Part shown: positions 23,861 through 35,418 of the stretch, piece by piece
How positions within the stretch are numbered: the first letter of the stretch is position 1
Layout: each line of letters starts with the position of its first letter
Source: Goodfellowiella coeruleoviolacea
Lineage (GTDB): Bacteria > Actinomycetota > Actinomycetes > Mycobacteriales > Pseudonocardiaceae
Assembly (NCBI RefSeq): GCF_024171785.1
Contig: NZ_JAMTCK010000003.1
Location: 186,001-250,000, forward strand
Direction of reading: 5' to 3'
DNA length: 64,000 nucleotides
Program-made: the position numbers and the translations under genes
Notes under the pieces: model-generated
Database searches by the model: none
Told to the model about the DNA's origin: nothing
Seen by the model: the letters and a program-made list of their open reading frames with translations, nothing else

Positions 23861-26404
23861 TTGGCCAGATCAGCGCCTCGCCCCAGGCGTGCGGCCACAG
23901 CCGCGCTCGGCGCGCTCGCCGCGACCCTGACCGCGGTTTCCCCACCGGCTGCATGGGCTGACCCGAGCCTGCCCGGTGATCCACTCGCCAGCACGGACGC
24001 ACTGATCGCCGAGGTCTACGGCGGCGGTGGCAACTCCGGCGCCACGCTGACCACGGACTTCGTCGAGCTGGCCAACACCGGTGCCGCCGAGGTGGCGCTG
24101 GACGGGCTGAGCGTGCAGTACCTGCCGGCCAGCCCCAAGCCGACCAGCCAGTGGCAGGTGACCAGGCTCGCCGGTGCGATCGCCCCGGGCGGCCGCTACC
24201 TGGTCGCCGAGGCCAGCGGCAGCGGGGGCAGCACACCGCTGCCCACCGCGGACGCCACCGGGTCGATCAACATGTCCGGCACGGCCGGCACGGTCGCGCT
24301 GGTTACCGGCACGGACGCGCTGACCTGCCTGACCGCCGAGGACTGCGCGGTCGACCCGAGGGTGCGGGACCTGGTCGGCTACGGCGCGGCCGCGGTGCGC
24401 GAGGGCAACCCGGCGCCCGCGACCAGCAACACCACCTCGGTGGCCAGGACGGTGGACGCGGCCAGCGGCGCGCTGCGGCCCGACACCGACGACAACGCCG
24501 CGGACTTCACCGCCGGTGCGCCCACCCCGACCAACGCGGCCGGCCAGACCCCGGGCGACGGCGGGCCCGAACCGGGCCCCGACCCGGAGCCCGAGCCCGA
24601 GCCGGTCACCGTGCGGGTGCACGACATCCAGGGCACCACCCGGATCTCGCCGCTCAACGGCAAGCCGGTGGCCGGCGTGCCCGGGATCGTGACCGGGGTG
24701 CGCTCGCACGGTTCGGCGCGCGGCTTCTGGCTGCAGGACCCCGAGCCGGACGCGGACCCGCGCACCAGCGAGGGCCTGTTCGTGTTCACCGGCTCGACCA
24801 CGCCCAGCGCGCGCGTCGGTGACCAGGTGCGGGTCAGCGGCGTGGTCAGCGAGTACCGGCCGGGCGGCGAGGAGAGCGCCAACCAGACCGTCACCGAGCT
24901 GAAGAATCCACAGTGGACTGTGCTGTCCTCGGGCAACGCCCTGCCCCCGGCCGAGGTGCTCGGCGCGGACACCGTGCCGGAGGCCTACGCGCCCGAGGCG
25001 GGCGGCGAGAGCATCGAGAAGGCCGTGCTGGCGCCGGCCGACTACGCGCTGGACTTCTACGAGTCGCGCGAGGGCATGCTGCTGCGGGTGGACGACGCCC
25101 GCGTGGTCGGCCCGACCGACGGGTACGCGGCGCTGTGGGTGACCACCAAGCCGGAGCAGCACCCCAGCGCCCGCGGCGGCACCGTCTACCTGGGCTACGA
25201 CCAGCCCAACGCCGGCCGGCTGAAGGTGGAGTCGCCGACCGGCGAGGGCTTCCCCACCGCCAACGTGGGTGACCGGCTGGCCGGCACCACGGCCGGGCCG
25301 CTGGACTACAGCCAGTACGGCGGATACGTGCTGGAGGCCAGCACCCTGGGCAAGCACGTCTCGGGCGGGCTGACCGCGGAGACCACCCGCGGGCAGCGCC
25401 CTGGCGAGCTGGCCGTGGCCACCTACAACGTGGAGAACCTGTCCCCGGCCGATGACCAGGCCAAGTTCGACCGGCTGGCCAGGGCCGTGGTGACCAACCT
25501 GGCCAGCCCGGACGTGCTGGCCCTGGAGGAGATCCAGGACAACAGCGGGCCGACCAACGACGGGGTGGTCGCCGCCGACGTCACGCTGACCAAGTTCACC
25601 AACGCCATCAGGGCCGCCGGCGGCCCCGCCTACCAGTGGCGGCAGATCGACCCGGTGAACCTGGCCGACGGCGGCCAGCCGGGCGGCAACATCCGGGTGG
25701 CCTTCCTGTTCAACCCCAAGCGGGTGTCCTTTGTGGACCGTCCGGGCGGCGACGCCGGCACCCCGGTCTCGGTGGTGCGCACCGGACACCGCGCGGCCCT
25801 GTCGATCTCGCCCGGTCGGATCGACCCGGCCAACGCGGCCTGGCAGGACAGCCGCAAGCCCCTGGCCGGCGAGTTCGTCTTCCGCGGGCGCACCGTGTTC
25901 GTGGTGGCCAACCACTTCGCGTCCAAGGGCGGCGACCAGCCCATGCACGGCCGCTACCAGCCGCCCACCCGCGGCTCGGAGGTGCAGCGCCAGCAGCAGG
26001 CCACGGTGCTGCGCGGCTTCGTCGACCAGCTGCGCGAGGTGGACCCCGGGGCCACGGTGGTGCTGGCCGGCGACCTGAACGACTACCAGTTCTCCCAGGC
26101 GCTGCACACGCTCACCCGGGGCGGGGTCGTGCGCGACCTGATCGACACGCTGCCCGCCGCCGAGCGGTACAGCTACGTCTACGAGGGCAACTCCCAGGTC
26201 CTGGACCACATCCTGGTGGGCGGGCGGCGCGGCGCGACCGACTACGACGTGGTGCACGTCAACGCCGAGTTCGCCGACCAGGCCAGCGACCACGACCCGC
26301 AGGTGCTGCGGATGCGGCTGACCCCGCAGACCGGGTTGCCGTGGCTGGACGACTTCTGCGACCAGCTGGACGACCTGCTGGACCGGCTCGGCCGGTTCCG
26401 GTGA
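23861..26404 (+). CDS. Secreted ExeM/NucH-type endonuclease
   Basis: An 847-residue exported nuclease starting at TTG with AGGAGG five bases upstream. The first 33 residues form a Sec signal ending in AWA. A lamin-tail domain follows (about 45-165, IAEVYGGGGNSGATLTTDFVELANT), then a Pro/Glu linker of PEPEPEP type. The next domain is an OB-fold (about 250-340, GIVTGVRSHGSARGFWLQD). The C-terminal endonuclease/exonuclease/phosphatase domain (about 515-820) shows ATYNVENL, LEEIQDN, FASKGGDQP, GDLNDYQF and the catalytic SDHDPQV. Such enzymes degrade extracellular DNA for phosphate or biofilm turnover. There is no LPXTG anchor or terminal membrane segment. Confidence 0.92.
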   Translation: MARSAPRPRRAATAALGALAATLTAVSPPAAWADPSLPGDPLASTDALIAEVYGGGGNSGATLTTDFVELANTGAAEVALDGLSVQYLPASPKPTSQWQVTRLAGAIAPGGRYLVAEASGSGGSTPLPTADATGSINMSGTAGTVALVTGTDALTCLTAEDCAVDPRVRDLVGYGAAAVREGNPAPATSNTTSVARTVDAASGALRPDTDDNAADFTAGAPTPTNAAGQTPGDGGPEPGPDPEPEPEPVTVRVHDIQGTTRISPLNGKPVAGVPGIVTGVRSHGSARGFWLQDPEPDADPRTSEGLFVFTGSTTPSARVGDQVRVSGVVSEYRPGGEESANQTVTELKNPQWTVLSSGNALPPAEVLGADTVPEAYAPEAGGESIEKAVLAPADYALDFYESREGMLLRVDDARVVGPTDGYAALWVTTKPEQHPSARGGTVYLGYDQPNAGRLKVESPTGEGFPTANVGDRLAGTTAGPLDYSQYGGYVLEASTLGKHVSGGLTAETTRGQRPGELAVATYNVENLSPADDQAKFDRLARAVVTNLASPDVLALEEIQDNSGPTNDGVVAADVTLTKFTNAIRAAGGPAYQWRQIDPVNLADGGQPGGNIRVAFLFNPKRVSFVDRPGGDAGTPVSVVRTGHRAALSISPGRIDPANAAWQDSRKPLAGEFVFRGRTVFVVANHFASKGGDQPMHGRYQPPTRGSEVQRQQQATVLRGFVDQLREVDPGATVVLAGDLNDYQFSQALHTLTRGGVVRDLIDTLPAAERYSYVYEGNSQVLDHILVGGRRGATDYDVVHVNAEFADQASDHDPQVLRMRLTPQTGLPWLDDFCDQLDDLLDRLGRFR

Positions 26405-26726
26405 CCCCGACCCCGACCCCGGTGACTCCAGCTCCAGCGGTGCTGGCTCACCCGCGCGGGGGAACCCGCTGACCCGGGCGGTCCGGACGGCCCCGGCTGT
26501 CCGGACCGCCGCTCGCACGCTGTTCCCGCCGGTCGTCCCGGTGGCTGGCGCGCACGGCCGGTCACCCAGGGTCAGCGTGCTGACCGCCAGTCAGCGCGGG
26601 TGACCGACGGTCAACGAACACGGGAACTTTCCCCGTCCCGCCGCCGTCGCAGTTGTCCATCTGGTGCCGACAGGCCCCGTCGTGCTGGCACCATGGACCT
26701 CAGGTGACGACAGATCGGGTTGTGGC
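26405..26726 (+). other. Intergenic region after the nuclease gene
   Basis: 322 bases without a gene. The terminator of the nuclease gene lies at 26477-26510. Beyond it I see short tgaccg/cggtca-type inverted repeats near 26570-26610 and no clear -10 before the DedA start. Confidence 0.5.
26477..26510 (+). terminator. Terminator of the secreted nuclease gene
   Basis: GGCGGTCCGGAC (26477-26488) pairs perfectly with GTCCGGACCGCC (26499-26510) over a 10-base loop. No T-tract follows, as is usual in high-GC actinobacteria. Confidence 0.8.
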
Positions 26727-27392
26727 GTGCACATTGCTGAGTTGTTGGACGCGGTACCCCCGCTGGTGATCTACCTGATCGTGGGGTGCGTGATCGGGAT
26801 CGAGAGCCTGGGCATTCCCCTCCCCGGGGAGATCGTCCTGGTCAGCGCGTCCCTGATGGCCGCACAACACCTGGTCGACCCGGTGGCGGTCGGCGTGGCC
26901 GCCAGTGCGGGCGCGATCATCGGCGACTCGATCGGCTACGTCATCGGCAAACGCGGCGGCCGGCCACTGCTGGCCTGGCTGGGCCGCAAGTTCCCCAAGC
27001 ACTTCGGCCCGCCCCACCTGGCCAAGGCCGAGCACCTGTTCGCCCGCTACGGCGTGTGGGCGGTGTTCTTCGGCCGGTTCGTGGCCCTGCTGCGCATCCT
27101 GGCCGGCCCGCTGGCCGGGGCGCTGCGGATGCGCTACGGCCGGTTCCTGGTGGCCAACGCGCTCGGCGGGATCGTCTGGGCCGGTGGCACCACCGCGGTC
27201 ATCTACTACCTGGGCATGGTGGCCGAGAAGTGGCTGCAGCGGTTCTCCTGGGTGGGCCTGGTCGTCGCCGTGCTGATCGGCCTGGGCACCACCATGCTGA
27301 TCCGGCGGCGCGCCGCCCGCCACCACACCCCGGACGACCCCACCGACACCGACGGGGCCGACGCGGAGCGGGCCAAGCAGCACGCCGCCTGA
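26727..27392 (+). CDS. DedA-family membrane protein
   Basis: A 221-residue DedA/SNARE-associated family protein, now thought to include undecaprenyl-phosphate or lipid flippases. Conserved segments are ESLGIPLPGEIVL, AIIGDSIGYVIGKRGG, FFGRFVALLRILAGPLAGALRM and GGIVWAGGTTAVIYYLG, with five or so membrane spans and re-entrant loops. The tail is charged and acidic. The GTG at 26727 (VHIAELLDAV) fits family starts; the frame is open from 26664. The acidic Glu and Arg residues needed for transport in other DedA proteins are present. Confidence 0.9.
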   Translation: MHIAELLDAVPPLVIYLIVGCVIGIESLGIPLPGEIVLVSASLMAAQHLVDPVAVGVAASAGAIIGDSIGYVIGKRGGRPLLAWLGRKFPKHFGPPHLAKAEHLFARYGVWAVFFGRFVALLRILAGPLAGALRMRYGRFLVANALGGIVWAGGTTAVIYYLGMVAEKWLQRFSWVGLVVAVLIGLGTTMLIRRRAARHHTPDDPTDTDGADAERAKQHAA

Positions 27393-27469
27393 CTGACCCG
27401 GACCCGACCCGGCCTGACCTGAACCGCCCTGGTCAGGCCGGTCTGGTCAGGCCGGTCTGGTCGGAGCGG

Positions 27470-29920
<2,451 letters not shown>

Positions 29921-29922
29921 TC

Positions 29923-30255
29923 ATGGCCGAGCACGAGGATTACCCCTCGCCCCGCGCGGGCGCGGGTGTGCGCGTGCGGCTCGTCGCCGCGGTGGCGAGC
30001 GTGCTGAGCTGGGTTGGCGTGATCTGCGCGGCGGTCCTGGTCGCGCACGTGGTCCTCACCCTGGGCGGGGCCAACCCGGACAACGGGATCACCCGGTTCG
30101 TCGCGGGCTGGGCCGATCCACTGGCCCTGGGCTTCCACGACCTGTTCCTGCCCGCCGACCCCGACCTGGCGGTCCTGGTCAACTACGGGATCGCCGCGCT
30201 GTTCTGGCTGGTGCTGCGGGCGATCGTGCTGCGCGTGGTGCGCCGGCTGGGGTGA
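29923..30255 (+). CDS. Small two-helix membrane protein (paralogue 2)
   Basis: A 110-residue paralogue of the protein at 29573 with a longer polar N-terminus (MAEHEDYPSPRAGAGVRV). The two membrane segments are VASVLSWVGVICAAVLVAHVVL and LVNYGIAALFWLVLRAIVL. The shared core is ANPDNGITRFVAGWADPLALGFHDLF. There is no SD; CACACT lies six bases before the ATG and could be a -10 for a leaderless mRNA. Function unknown; a heteromeric membrane unit with its neighbour is possible. Confidence 0.75.
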   Translation: MAEHEDYPSPRAGAGVRVRLVAAVASVLSWVGVICAAVLVAHVVLTLGGANPDNGITRFVAGWADPLALGFHDLFLPADPDLAVLVNYGIAALFWLVLRAIVLRVVRRLG

Positions 30256-30289
30256 GCACCCAGGTCAACGCGGGTGCTTGCCGGCTCAA

Positions 30290-30295
30290 TACGCT
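30290..30295 (+). promoter_or_regulatory. Candidate -10 element for a leaderless transcript
   Basis: TACGCT ends six bases before the ATG at 30302. Together with the lack of an SD this predicts a leaderless mRNA for the next gene. Confidence 0.5.
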
Positions 30296-30301
30296 CCCCG
30301 G

Positions 30302-31345
30302 ATGGGGATCTTCCGCCGGAGGGCGAAGCAGCCGCCGGTCGCGCGGCCGGTGATCAGGAACCACACCTACGAGGACGTCGCACTCGACGCGGCCGTGCAG
30401 GCGGTGGCCGACGGCCACATCACCGCGGCCACCACCGTCCTGGCCGAGTGCCGGGACGAGCCGGAACTGCGCGCGCTGCGGCTGGGCGTGCTGCGCGACG
30501 GCCTGGTCGGCGGCGCCGACGAACTCGTGGAGCTGGCCAGGCGGCACCAGGACCCGGAGCTGTGGCTGCTGGCCGGGACCGCGTTCATCGGTGAGGCGTG
30601 GGCCATCCGGGGCGGTGGCCGGGCCAAGCACGTGGGCGAGGACCGGTTCAAGATGTTCTTCGCCACCCTGCGCAAGGCGGTCGGCCCGCTGCACCAGGCC
30701 GCCGAGCTGCTGCCCGCCGACGCCGTGCCCTGGGCCCAGCTGCTGCCCGTGGGCATGGGCCTGCAGGTGGACCGGGACCAGAAGGACGAGGTGTGGCGGG
30801 AGGTGATCACCCGCTGCCCCACCCTGTTCCCCGCGCACTGGCACCGGTTGCAGATCCTGGCCGCCAAGTGGGGCGGCTCGCACGAGGAGATGCTCAGCTT
30901 CGCCAGGGCCACGGCCGAACTGGCGCCGGTGGGCGACCCGGTCACCGCCATGCTGGCGCTGGCCCACTTCGAGGTGTTCCTCGACCGGCACACCGAGGCG
31001 CTGGAGCGGCGCGACGCGCACGAGATGGTGCGGGTCAAGTGGCGCTACTTCGCCGAGGTGCGGCCGGAACTGCAGGCCGCGGCCGACCGGTGGATGGCCA
31101 ACCCCGCCCCGCACCCGCGCACCCTGGAGGCGCACAACCTGTTCGGCGCGGCCTTCGCCCTGGCCGAGGACGCGGTCCGGGCCCGGACCCACCTCACCGG
31201 CATGCGCGACCACGTGCACGACATCCCCTGGGGCTACCTGGCGGTGCTCGCCGAGGACATCGAGAAGGAGTACCAGACGCTGGCCGGCCCGTACCTGGGC
31301 GACGTCCCGCTGAACCCGCTGGGCGTGCACGGGCGCTGGATCTGA
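30302..31345 (+). CDS. Conserved actinobacterial protein, helical-repeat-like
   Basis: A 347-residue cytoplasmic protein with no domain I can name. It is strongly helical, with Ala/Leu/Arg-rich segments that look like TPR-type helix pairs: DAAVQAVADGHITAATTVLAECRDEPELRALRL, then ELVELARRHQDPELWLLAGTAFIGEAWAIRGG. A central WREVITRCPTLFPAHWHRLQIL motif and a C-terminal HDIPWGYLAVLAEDIEKEY are likely conserved landmarks. No signal or membrane segments. It is transcribed after the two small membrane genes, probably from its own leaderless promoter. Confidence 0.7.
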   Translation: MGIFRRRAKQPPVARPVIRNHTYEDVALDAAVQAVADGHITAATTVLAECRDEPELRALRLGVLRDGLVGGADELVELARRHQDPELWLLAGTAFIGEAWAIRGGGRAKHVGEDRFKMFFATLRKAVGPLHQAAELLPADAVPWAQLLPVGMGLQVDRDQKDEVWREVITRCPTLFPAHWHRLQILAAKWGGSHEEMLSFARATAELAPVGDPVTAMLALAHFEVFLDRHTEALERRDAHEMVRVKWRYFAEVRPELQAAADRWMANPAPHPRTLEAHNLFGAAFALAEDAVRARTHLTGMRDHVHDIPWGYLAVLAEDIEKEYQTLAGPYLGDVPLNPLGVHGRWI

Positions 31346-31366
31346 CCCGGGCCCGGGCGGCGGGCG

Positions 31367-32749
31367 TCAGATCGCGTACGGCCAGGCGGTGATCGAGTAG
31401 GCGCCGAACCAGGCGCTGAACAGGGCCACGAACGCGGCCAGGGTCAGCGCGGTGGTCGGCCGCCGCCTGGCCAGGCCCACGGCCACCGGGATGAGCAGGG
31501 TGAACGCCGGCAGCAGCAGCCGCGCCTTGGAGTTCATCAGGCCGTTGGACCCCACGTCCATCACCAGCACGCCCAGCCCGTAGACCACCAGCGGCCACTG
31601 GATCCGCCGCCGCAGGCTGACCACCACCAGGGCGACCGCGCCGATCAGCAGCCACACCGTGGTCAGCTCCAGCACCGAGCGCGGCGCGGTCAGGATGTCC
31701 AGGCCGAACTTCCAGGTGGCCGCGCCCAGGTCGAACCGGGACGCCCAGCCCCGCCGCTGCACCGCGAACCAGCCGTCCAGCTGCCCGGTCTGGCTAGCCA
31801 CGTAGCCCAGGTAGCCGAGCAGGCCCAGCGGGGCGAGGGCGCCACCCACCCACGGCCGCCAGCCGTCCCGGCCCCTGATCACCGCGACCAGCGCGGCCAG
31901 CCCCACGGCGACCACCAGCGCGGCGGCCGTCGGCCGGACCAGGCCGGCGGCCAGGCAGCACAGCCCGGCCAGCAGCCAGCGCCGCTCCACCACCCCCACC
32001 AGCGCCCACGCGGCCAGCGCGCAGAACGTGGCCTCCGAGTAGGTCATGGACAGCACGATCGCCATCGGCGAGGCCGCGAACAGCGCGACCAGCAGCAGGC
32101 CGGCCCGGCGCGAGCCGCCGGTCACCCGCTGGCCCAGCCGGTGCAGCCCGTAGGCGCACACCACGCCGCTGACCAGGCTCACCACGAACGCCGCGCCGAC
32201 CAGGGACAGCCCGGGCAGCTCGGCCACCCAGCGCACCAGCGTGGGGTAGCCGGGGAAGAAGGCCATCGGCGTCTCGTCGCTGCGCCGGCCGAACGCGTCC
32301 ACCAGCCCGCTGGGCACGCCCTGGTAGCCGCCCTGGGCGATGCCCAGGAACCACTGGCCGTCCCACGAGGTCAGCGCCGAGACCACGGACACCTTGTTGC
32401 CGTCGGCCATCCAGCCGAGCACGAGCAGGCCGATCTGCCGGATCACCAGGTACAGCAGGGCGGGCGCGGCCAGCAGGGCGACCCGGTACTGGTTCCACCG
32501 GCCGGTGCGCTCGGTGAACCACTCGCGCAGGCCCGGCCGGGAAGTGGGTGCGGTGAGCGCGGTGGGTGCGGTGGGTGCGGTGGCCGGCGCCGGCGCCGGC
32601 GCGGTTCTGGCGGCTCTGGGCGCTGGTCCGCCCGTGGTCGGCGGCACGTGGGCGGTGCCCGTCCTGGCCCGCTCCGGTTCTCCTGCGCTGGCCCCGGTCA
32701 CTGGTGGCCCAGCGCCGTCGGCAGCCTCGGTCGCTCCTGTCGCCGACAC
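31367..32749 (-). CDS. GT-C mannosyltransferase (PIG-V-like family)
   Basis: A 460-residue polytopic membrane protein with about ten hydrophobic helices. The N-terminal 75 residues are a disordered Ala/Pro/Thr-rich tail (PAPATAPTAPTALTAPT) encoded by gcggtgggt-type repeats. The first lumenal loop carries SALTSWDGQWFLGIAQGGY, where the acidic residue is the usual catalytic base of GT-C enzymes. It is followed by PMAFFPGYPTLVRW, diagnostic of PIG-V-like polyprenyl-phosphate-mannose-dependent transferases. It probably adds mannose to a cell-envelope glycolipid or protein on the outer face. Convergent with the preceding gene and divergent from lysC. Confidence 0.85.
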   Translation of the reverse strand: MSATGATEAADGAGPPVTGASAGEPERARTGTAHVPPTTGGPAPRAARTAPAPAPATAPTAPTALTAPTSRPGLREWFTERTGRWNQYRVALLAAPALLYLVIRQIGLLVLGWMADGNKVSVVSALTSWDGQWFLGIAQGGYQGVPSGLVDAFGRRSDETPMAFFPGYPTLVRWVAELPGLSLVGAAFVVSLVSGVVCAYGLHRLGQRVTGGSRRAGLLLVALFAASPMAIVLSMTYSEATFCALAAWALVGVVERRWLLAGLCCLAAGLVRPTAAALVVAVGLAALVAVIRGRDGWRPWVGGALAPLGLLGYLGYVASQTGQLDGWFAVQRRGWASRFDLGAATWKFGLDILTAPRSVLELTTVWLLIGAVALVVVSLRRRIQWPLVVYGLGVLVMDVGSNGLMNSKARLLLPAFTLLIPVAVGLARRRPTTALTLAAFVALFSAWFGAYSITAWPYAI

Positions 32750-32900
32750 CCCGATCCTTCCTACTGCCGGCTGTGCTTGCTTTCTTGAGAGTAGTGCCCG
32801 TCACGAGCGGCCTACGGGGTTCGCTGACGCGGGTACGCTGCGTGTGAAATGCGCCAACGCTGTTAACGGCTGGTAACCGGCCGGTGAGGAGGTCTGGACA

Positions 32901-34166
32901 GTGGCGCTCGTCGTCCAGAAGTACGGCGGTTCCTCGGTGGAGAGCGCCGAGCGGATCAAACGAGTAGCCGAGCGGATTGTTCAGACCAAGAAAGCCGGCC
33001 ACGACGTGGTTGTCGCGGTGTCCGCGATGGGCGACACCACCGACGAACTGCTCGACCTGGCCCGCCAGGTCGCGCCGGTGCCGCCGGCCCGTGAGATGGA
33101 CATGCTGCTCACCTCCGGGGAGCGGATCTCCATGGCGCTGCTGGCCATGGCCATCCACTCGCTCGGCGCGCAGGCCCGCTCCTACACCGGCTCGCAGGCC
33201 GGCGTGATCACCACGGCCGTGCACGGCAAGGCCCGGATCATCGACGTGACCCCGAGCCGCATCCAGGACGCGTTGGACAGCGGGGCGATCGCCATCGTTG
33301 CCGGCTTCCAGGGCGTGAGCCAGGAGAGCCACGAGATCACCACGCTCGGCCGGGGCGGCACCGACACCACGGCCGTGGCCCTGGCCGCCGCGCTCAAGGC
33401 CGACGTGTGCGAGATCTACACCGACGTCGACGGCGTGTTCACCGCGGACCCCCGGATCGTGCCCAACGCCAGGCGGCTGGAGACGATCACCTACGAGGAA
33501 ATGCTGGAGATGGCGGCCTGCGGCGCCAAGGTGCTGATGCTGCGCTGCGTGGAGTACGCCCGCCGCTACGGCGTCCCCGTCCATGTCCGCTCGTCGTTCA
33601 GCAACAAGCCCGGCACGCTGGTGTCCGGCTCAGTGGAGGACCTTCCCGTGGAACAAGCCCTGATCACCGGGGTGGCGCACGACCGCTCCGAGGCCAAGGT
33701 CACCGTGACCGCGGTGCCCGACCACCCAGGCGTGGCCGCCAAGATCTTCCGGACCGTGGCCGACGCCGAGATCGACATCGACATGGTGGTGCAGAACATC
33801 TCGCAGGCGGTCAGCGGTCGCACCGACATCACCTTCACCCTGCCCAAGGACGACGGCCCCAAGGCCGTGGCCAGCCTGGAGAAGGCCAAGGGCGAGATCG
33901 GCTTCGACCAGGTGCTCTACGACGACCACGTGGGCAAGGTGTCGCTGATCGGCGCGGGCATGCGCTCGCACCCCGGGGTCACCGCCACCTTCTGCGCGGC
34001 GCTGGCCGACGCCGGGGTGAACATCGAGATCATCTCCACCTCGGAGATCCGCATCTCGGTGATCTGCCGGGACACCCAGCTCGACGACGCGGTGCGCGCG
34101 CTGCACGACGCGTTCGAGCTGGGCGGCGACGAGGAGGCCGTGGTGTACGCGGGGAGTGGTCGCTGA
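32901..34166 (+). CDS. lysC: Aspartate kinase (alpha and internal beta subunit)
   Basis: Phosphorylates aspartate at the entry to the lysine, threonine, methionine and diaminopimelate pathway. The 421 residues hold the kinase domain ([11 protein letters not shown], then [16 protein letters not shown] and [15 protein letters not shown]) and two C-terminal ACT domains ([15 protein letters not shown] and [14 protein letters not shown]) for Lys/Thr feedback. GAGGAGG precedes the GTG. The stop shares one base with the asd start (TGATG), so the two are coupled. A promoter with a TACGCT -10 may lie near 32835. Confidence 0.98.
   Translation: MALVVQKYGGSSVESAERIKRVAERIVQTKKAGHDVVVAVSAMGDTTDELLDLARQVAPVPPAREMDMLLTSGERISMALLAMAIHSLGAQARSYTGSQAGVITTAVHGKARIIDVTPSRIQDALDSGAIAIVAGFQGVSQESHEITTLGRGGTDTTAVALAAALKADVCEIYTDVDGVFTADPRIVPNARRLETITYEEMLEMAACGAKVLMLRCVEYARRYGVPVHVRSSFSNKPGTLVSGSVEDLPVEQALITGVAHDRSEAKVTVTAVPDHPGVAAKIFRTVADAEIDIDMVVQNISQAVSGRTDITFTLPKDDGPKAVASLEKAKGEIGFDQVLYDDHVGKVSLIGAGMRSHPGVTATFCAALADAGVNIEIISTSEIRISVICRDTQLDDAVRALHDAFELGGDEEAVVYAGSGR
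33648..34166 (+). CDS. lysC: Aspartate kinase beta subunit (internal in-frame start)
   Basis: A GTG at 33648 in the lysC frame is preceded by GTGGAGG at eight bases and begins [20 protein letters not shown]. This is where the separately translated regulatory beta chain starts in the alpha2-beta2 aspartate kinases of Corynebacterium and Bacillus. The product would be 172 residues containing only the two ACT domains. Confidence 0.7.
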   Translation: MEQALITGVAHDRSEAKVTVTAVPDHPGVAAKIFRTVADAEIDIDMVVQNISQAVSGRTDITFTLPKDDGPKAVASLEKAKGEIGFDQVLYDDHVGKVSLIGAGMRSHPGVTATFCAALADAGVNIEIISTSEIRISVICRDTQLDDAVRALHDAFELGGDEEAVVYAGSGR

Positions 34167-35236
34167 TGGGCGGGACCGGACCCGTGCTCGCGCTGGTCGG
34201 GGCGACCGGCGCGGTGGGCAGCGTGATGGTGGACATCATCAACGGCCGGCCCGAGGTGCCCTGGGGCGAGATCCGGCTGATCGCCTCGGCCCGCTCCGCC
34301 GGCAAGCGGATCACCGTGCGCGGCCAGGAGCTGACCGTCCAGGCGTTGGCCCCCGAGGTGTTCGACGGCGTGGACGTGGCCATGTTCGACGTGCCCGACG
34401 AGGTGTCCGCGCAGTGGGCGCCGATCGCCGCGGCCAGGGGCGCGGTGGCCGTGGACAACTCCGGCGCGTTCCGGATGGACCCGGACGTGCCGCTGGTGGT
34501 GCCCGAGGTGAACGCCGACGCCGTGGCCGACCGGCCGCGCGGGATCATCGCCAACCCCAACTGCACCACCCTGTCGATGATGGCCGCACTCGGCGCGCTG
34601 CACCGCGAGTTCGGGCTGCGCGAGCTGGTGGTCGCCTCCTACCAGGCGGCCTCCGGCGCCGGCCAGTCCGGCATCGACCGGCTCTACGCGGAGCTGGCCG
34701 CGGTGGCCGGCAAGGACCTCGGGGTGCGCGGCGGTGACGTGCGCGAGGCACTGGCCGCGGCCGGGCTGGGCCAGGCGGACTCGCCGTTCCCGGCGCCGCT
34801 GGCCCTGAACGTGGTGCCGTGGGCCGGGTCGGTCAAGGACGACGGCTGGTCCAGCGAGGAGCTGAAGGTCCGCAACGAGTCCCGCAAGATCCTGGGCATC
34901 CCGGACCTGAAGGTCTCGGCGACCTGCGTGCGCGTGCCCGTGGTGACCACGCACTCGCTGTCCGTGCACGCGGTGTTCGACCGGGAGGTCACCGTGGCCC
35001 AGGCGCACGCGGTGTTCGCGGCGCAGCCGTCGGTGGTGCTGGTGGACGACCCGGCCCAGGGCCGCTTCCCCACCCCGGCCGACGTGGTCGGCGGTGACCC
35101 CACCTACGTGGGCCGGGTGCGCCAGGCGCTGGACTTCCCCAACACGCTCGACTTCTTCGTGTGCGGCGACAACCTGCGCAAGGGTGCCGCGCTGAACACC
35201 TACGAGATCGCCGAGCAGGTCGTGGCAGCCCGCTGA
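34166..35236 (+). CDS. asd: Aspartate-semialdehyde dehydrogenase
   Basis: Reduces aspartyl phosphate to aspartate semialdehyde with NADPH. The 356-residue protein has the [10 protein letters not shown] nucleotide loop near residue 12, the catalytic Cys133 in NPNCTTLSM, and the substrate motifs SYQAASGAG and RVPVVTTHS. It lies directly after lysC with a one-base overlap, the standard actinobacterial ask-asd pair. A strong terminator follows at 35258. Confidence 0.98.
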   Translation: MGGTGPVLALVGATGAVGSVMVDIINGRPEVPWGEIRLIASARSAGKRITVRGQELTVQALAPEVFDGVDVAMFDVPDEVSAQWAPIAAARGAVAVDNSGAFRMDPDVPLVVPEVNADAVADRPRGIIANPNCTTLSMMAALGALHREFGLRELVVASYQAASGAGQSGIDRLYAELAAVAGKDLGVRGGDVREALAAAGLGQADSPFPAPLALNVVPWAGSVKDDGWSSEELKVRNESRKILGIPDLKVSATCVRVPVVTTHSLSVHAVFDREVTVAQAHAVFAAQPSVVLVDDPAQGRFPTPADVVGGDPTYVGRVRQALDFPNTLDFFVCGDNLRKGAALNTYEIAEQVVAAR

Positions 35237-35257
35237 CCTGGGCTGTTCCCCTGTTCG

Positions 35258-35302
35258 ACCGGTGGGTCGGGCGCCGCTGACCCCGGCGTCCGGCCCATCG
35301 GT
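35258..35302 (+). terminator. Terminator of the lysC-asd operon
   Basis: An 18-bp stem with three G-U wobbles (35258-35275 with 35285-35302) encloses a nine-base loop and is followed by gctttt. It is one of the strongest hairpins in the window. Confidence 0.88.
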
Positions 35303-35405
35303 GCTTTTCCCGACAGGTGGTGGCCGGCGCGGCCGCGCGCCCGCTCCGCTCCTCGCCCGCTGTCGCTCGTTGCGATGCTCGCTCGCTGTCGCCTCACGAG
35401 ATGGG

Positions 35406-35411
35406 TAACGT
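35406..35411 (+). promoter_or_regulatory. Candidate -10 element for a leaderless transcript
   Basis: TAACGT ends seven bases before the ATG at 35419 (MTDVVLAVDLG). This favours that ATG over the in-frame ATG at 35401 and predicts a leaderless mRNA. Confidence 0.5.
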
Positions 35412-35418
35412 CCGGCGC

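Noticed and set aside
23870-26518. 882-residue minus-strand frame
   Set aside because: Antisense to the secreted nuclease, which has clear motifs and an SD; the shadow has no recognisable domain.
32750-32900. Lysine or other riboswitch upstream of lysC
   Set aside because: The 150-base leader is too short and shows none of the conserved helices; only a promoter-like TACGCT is seen.
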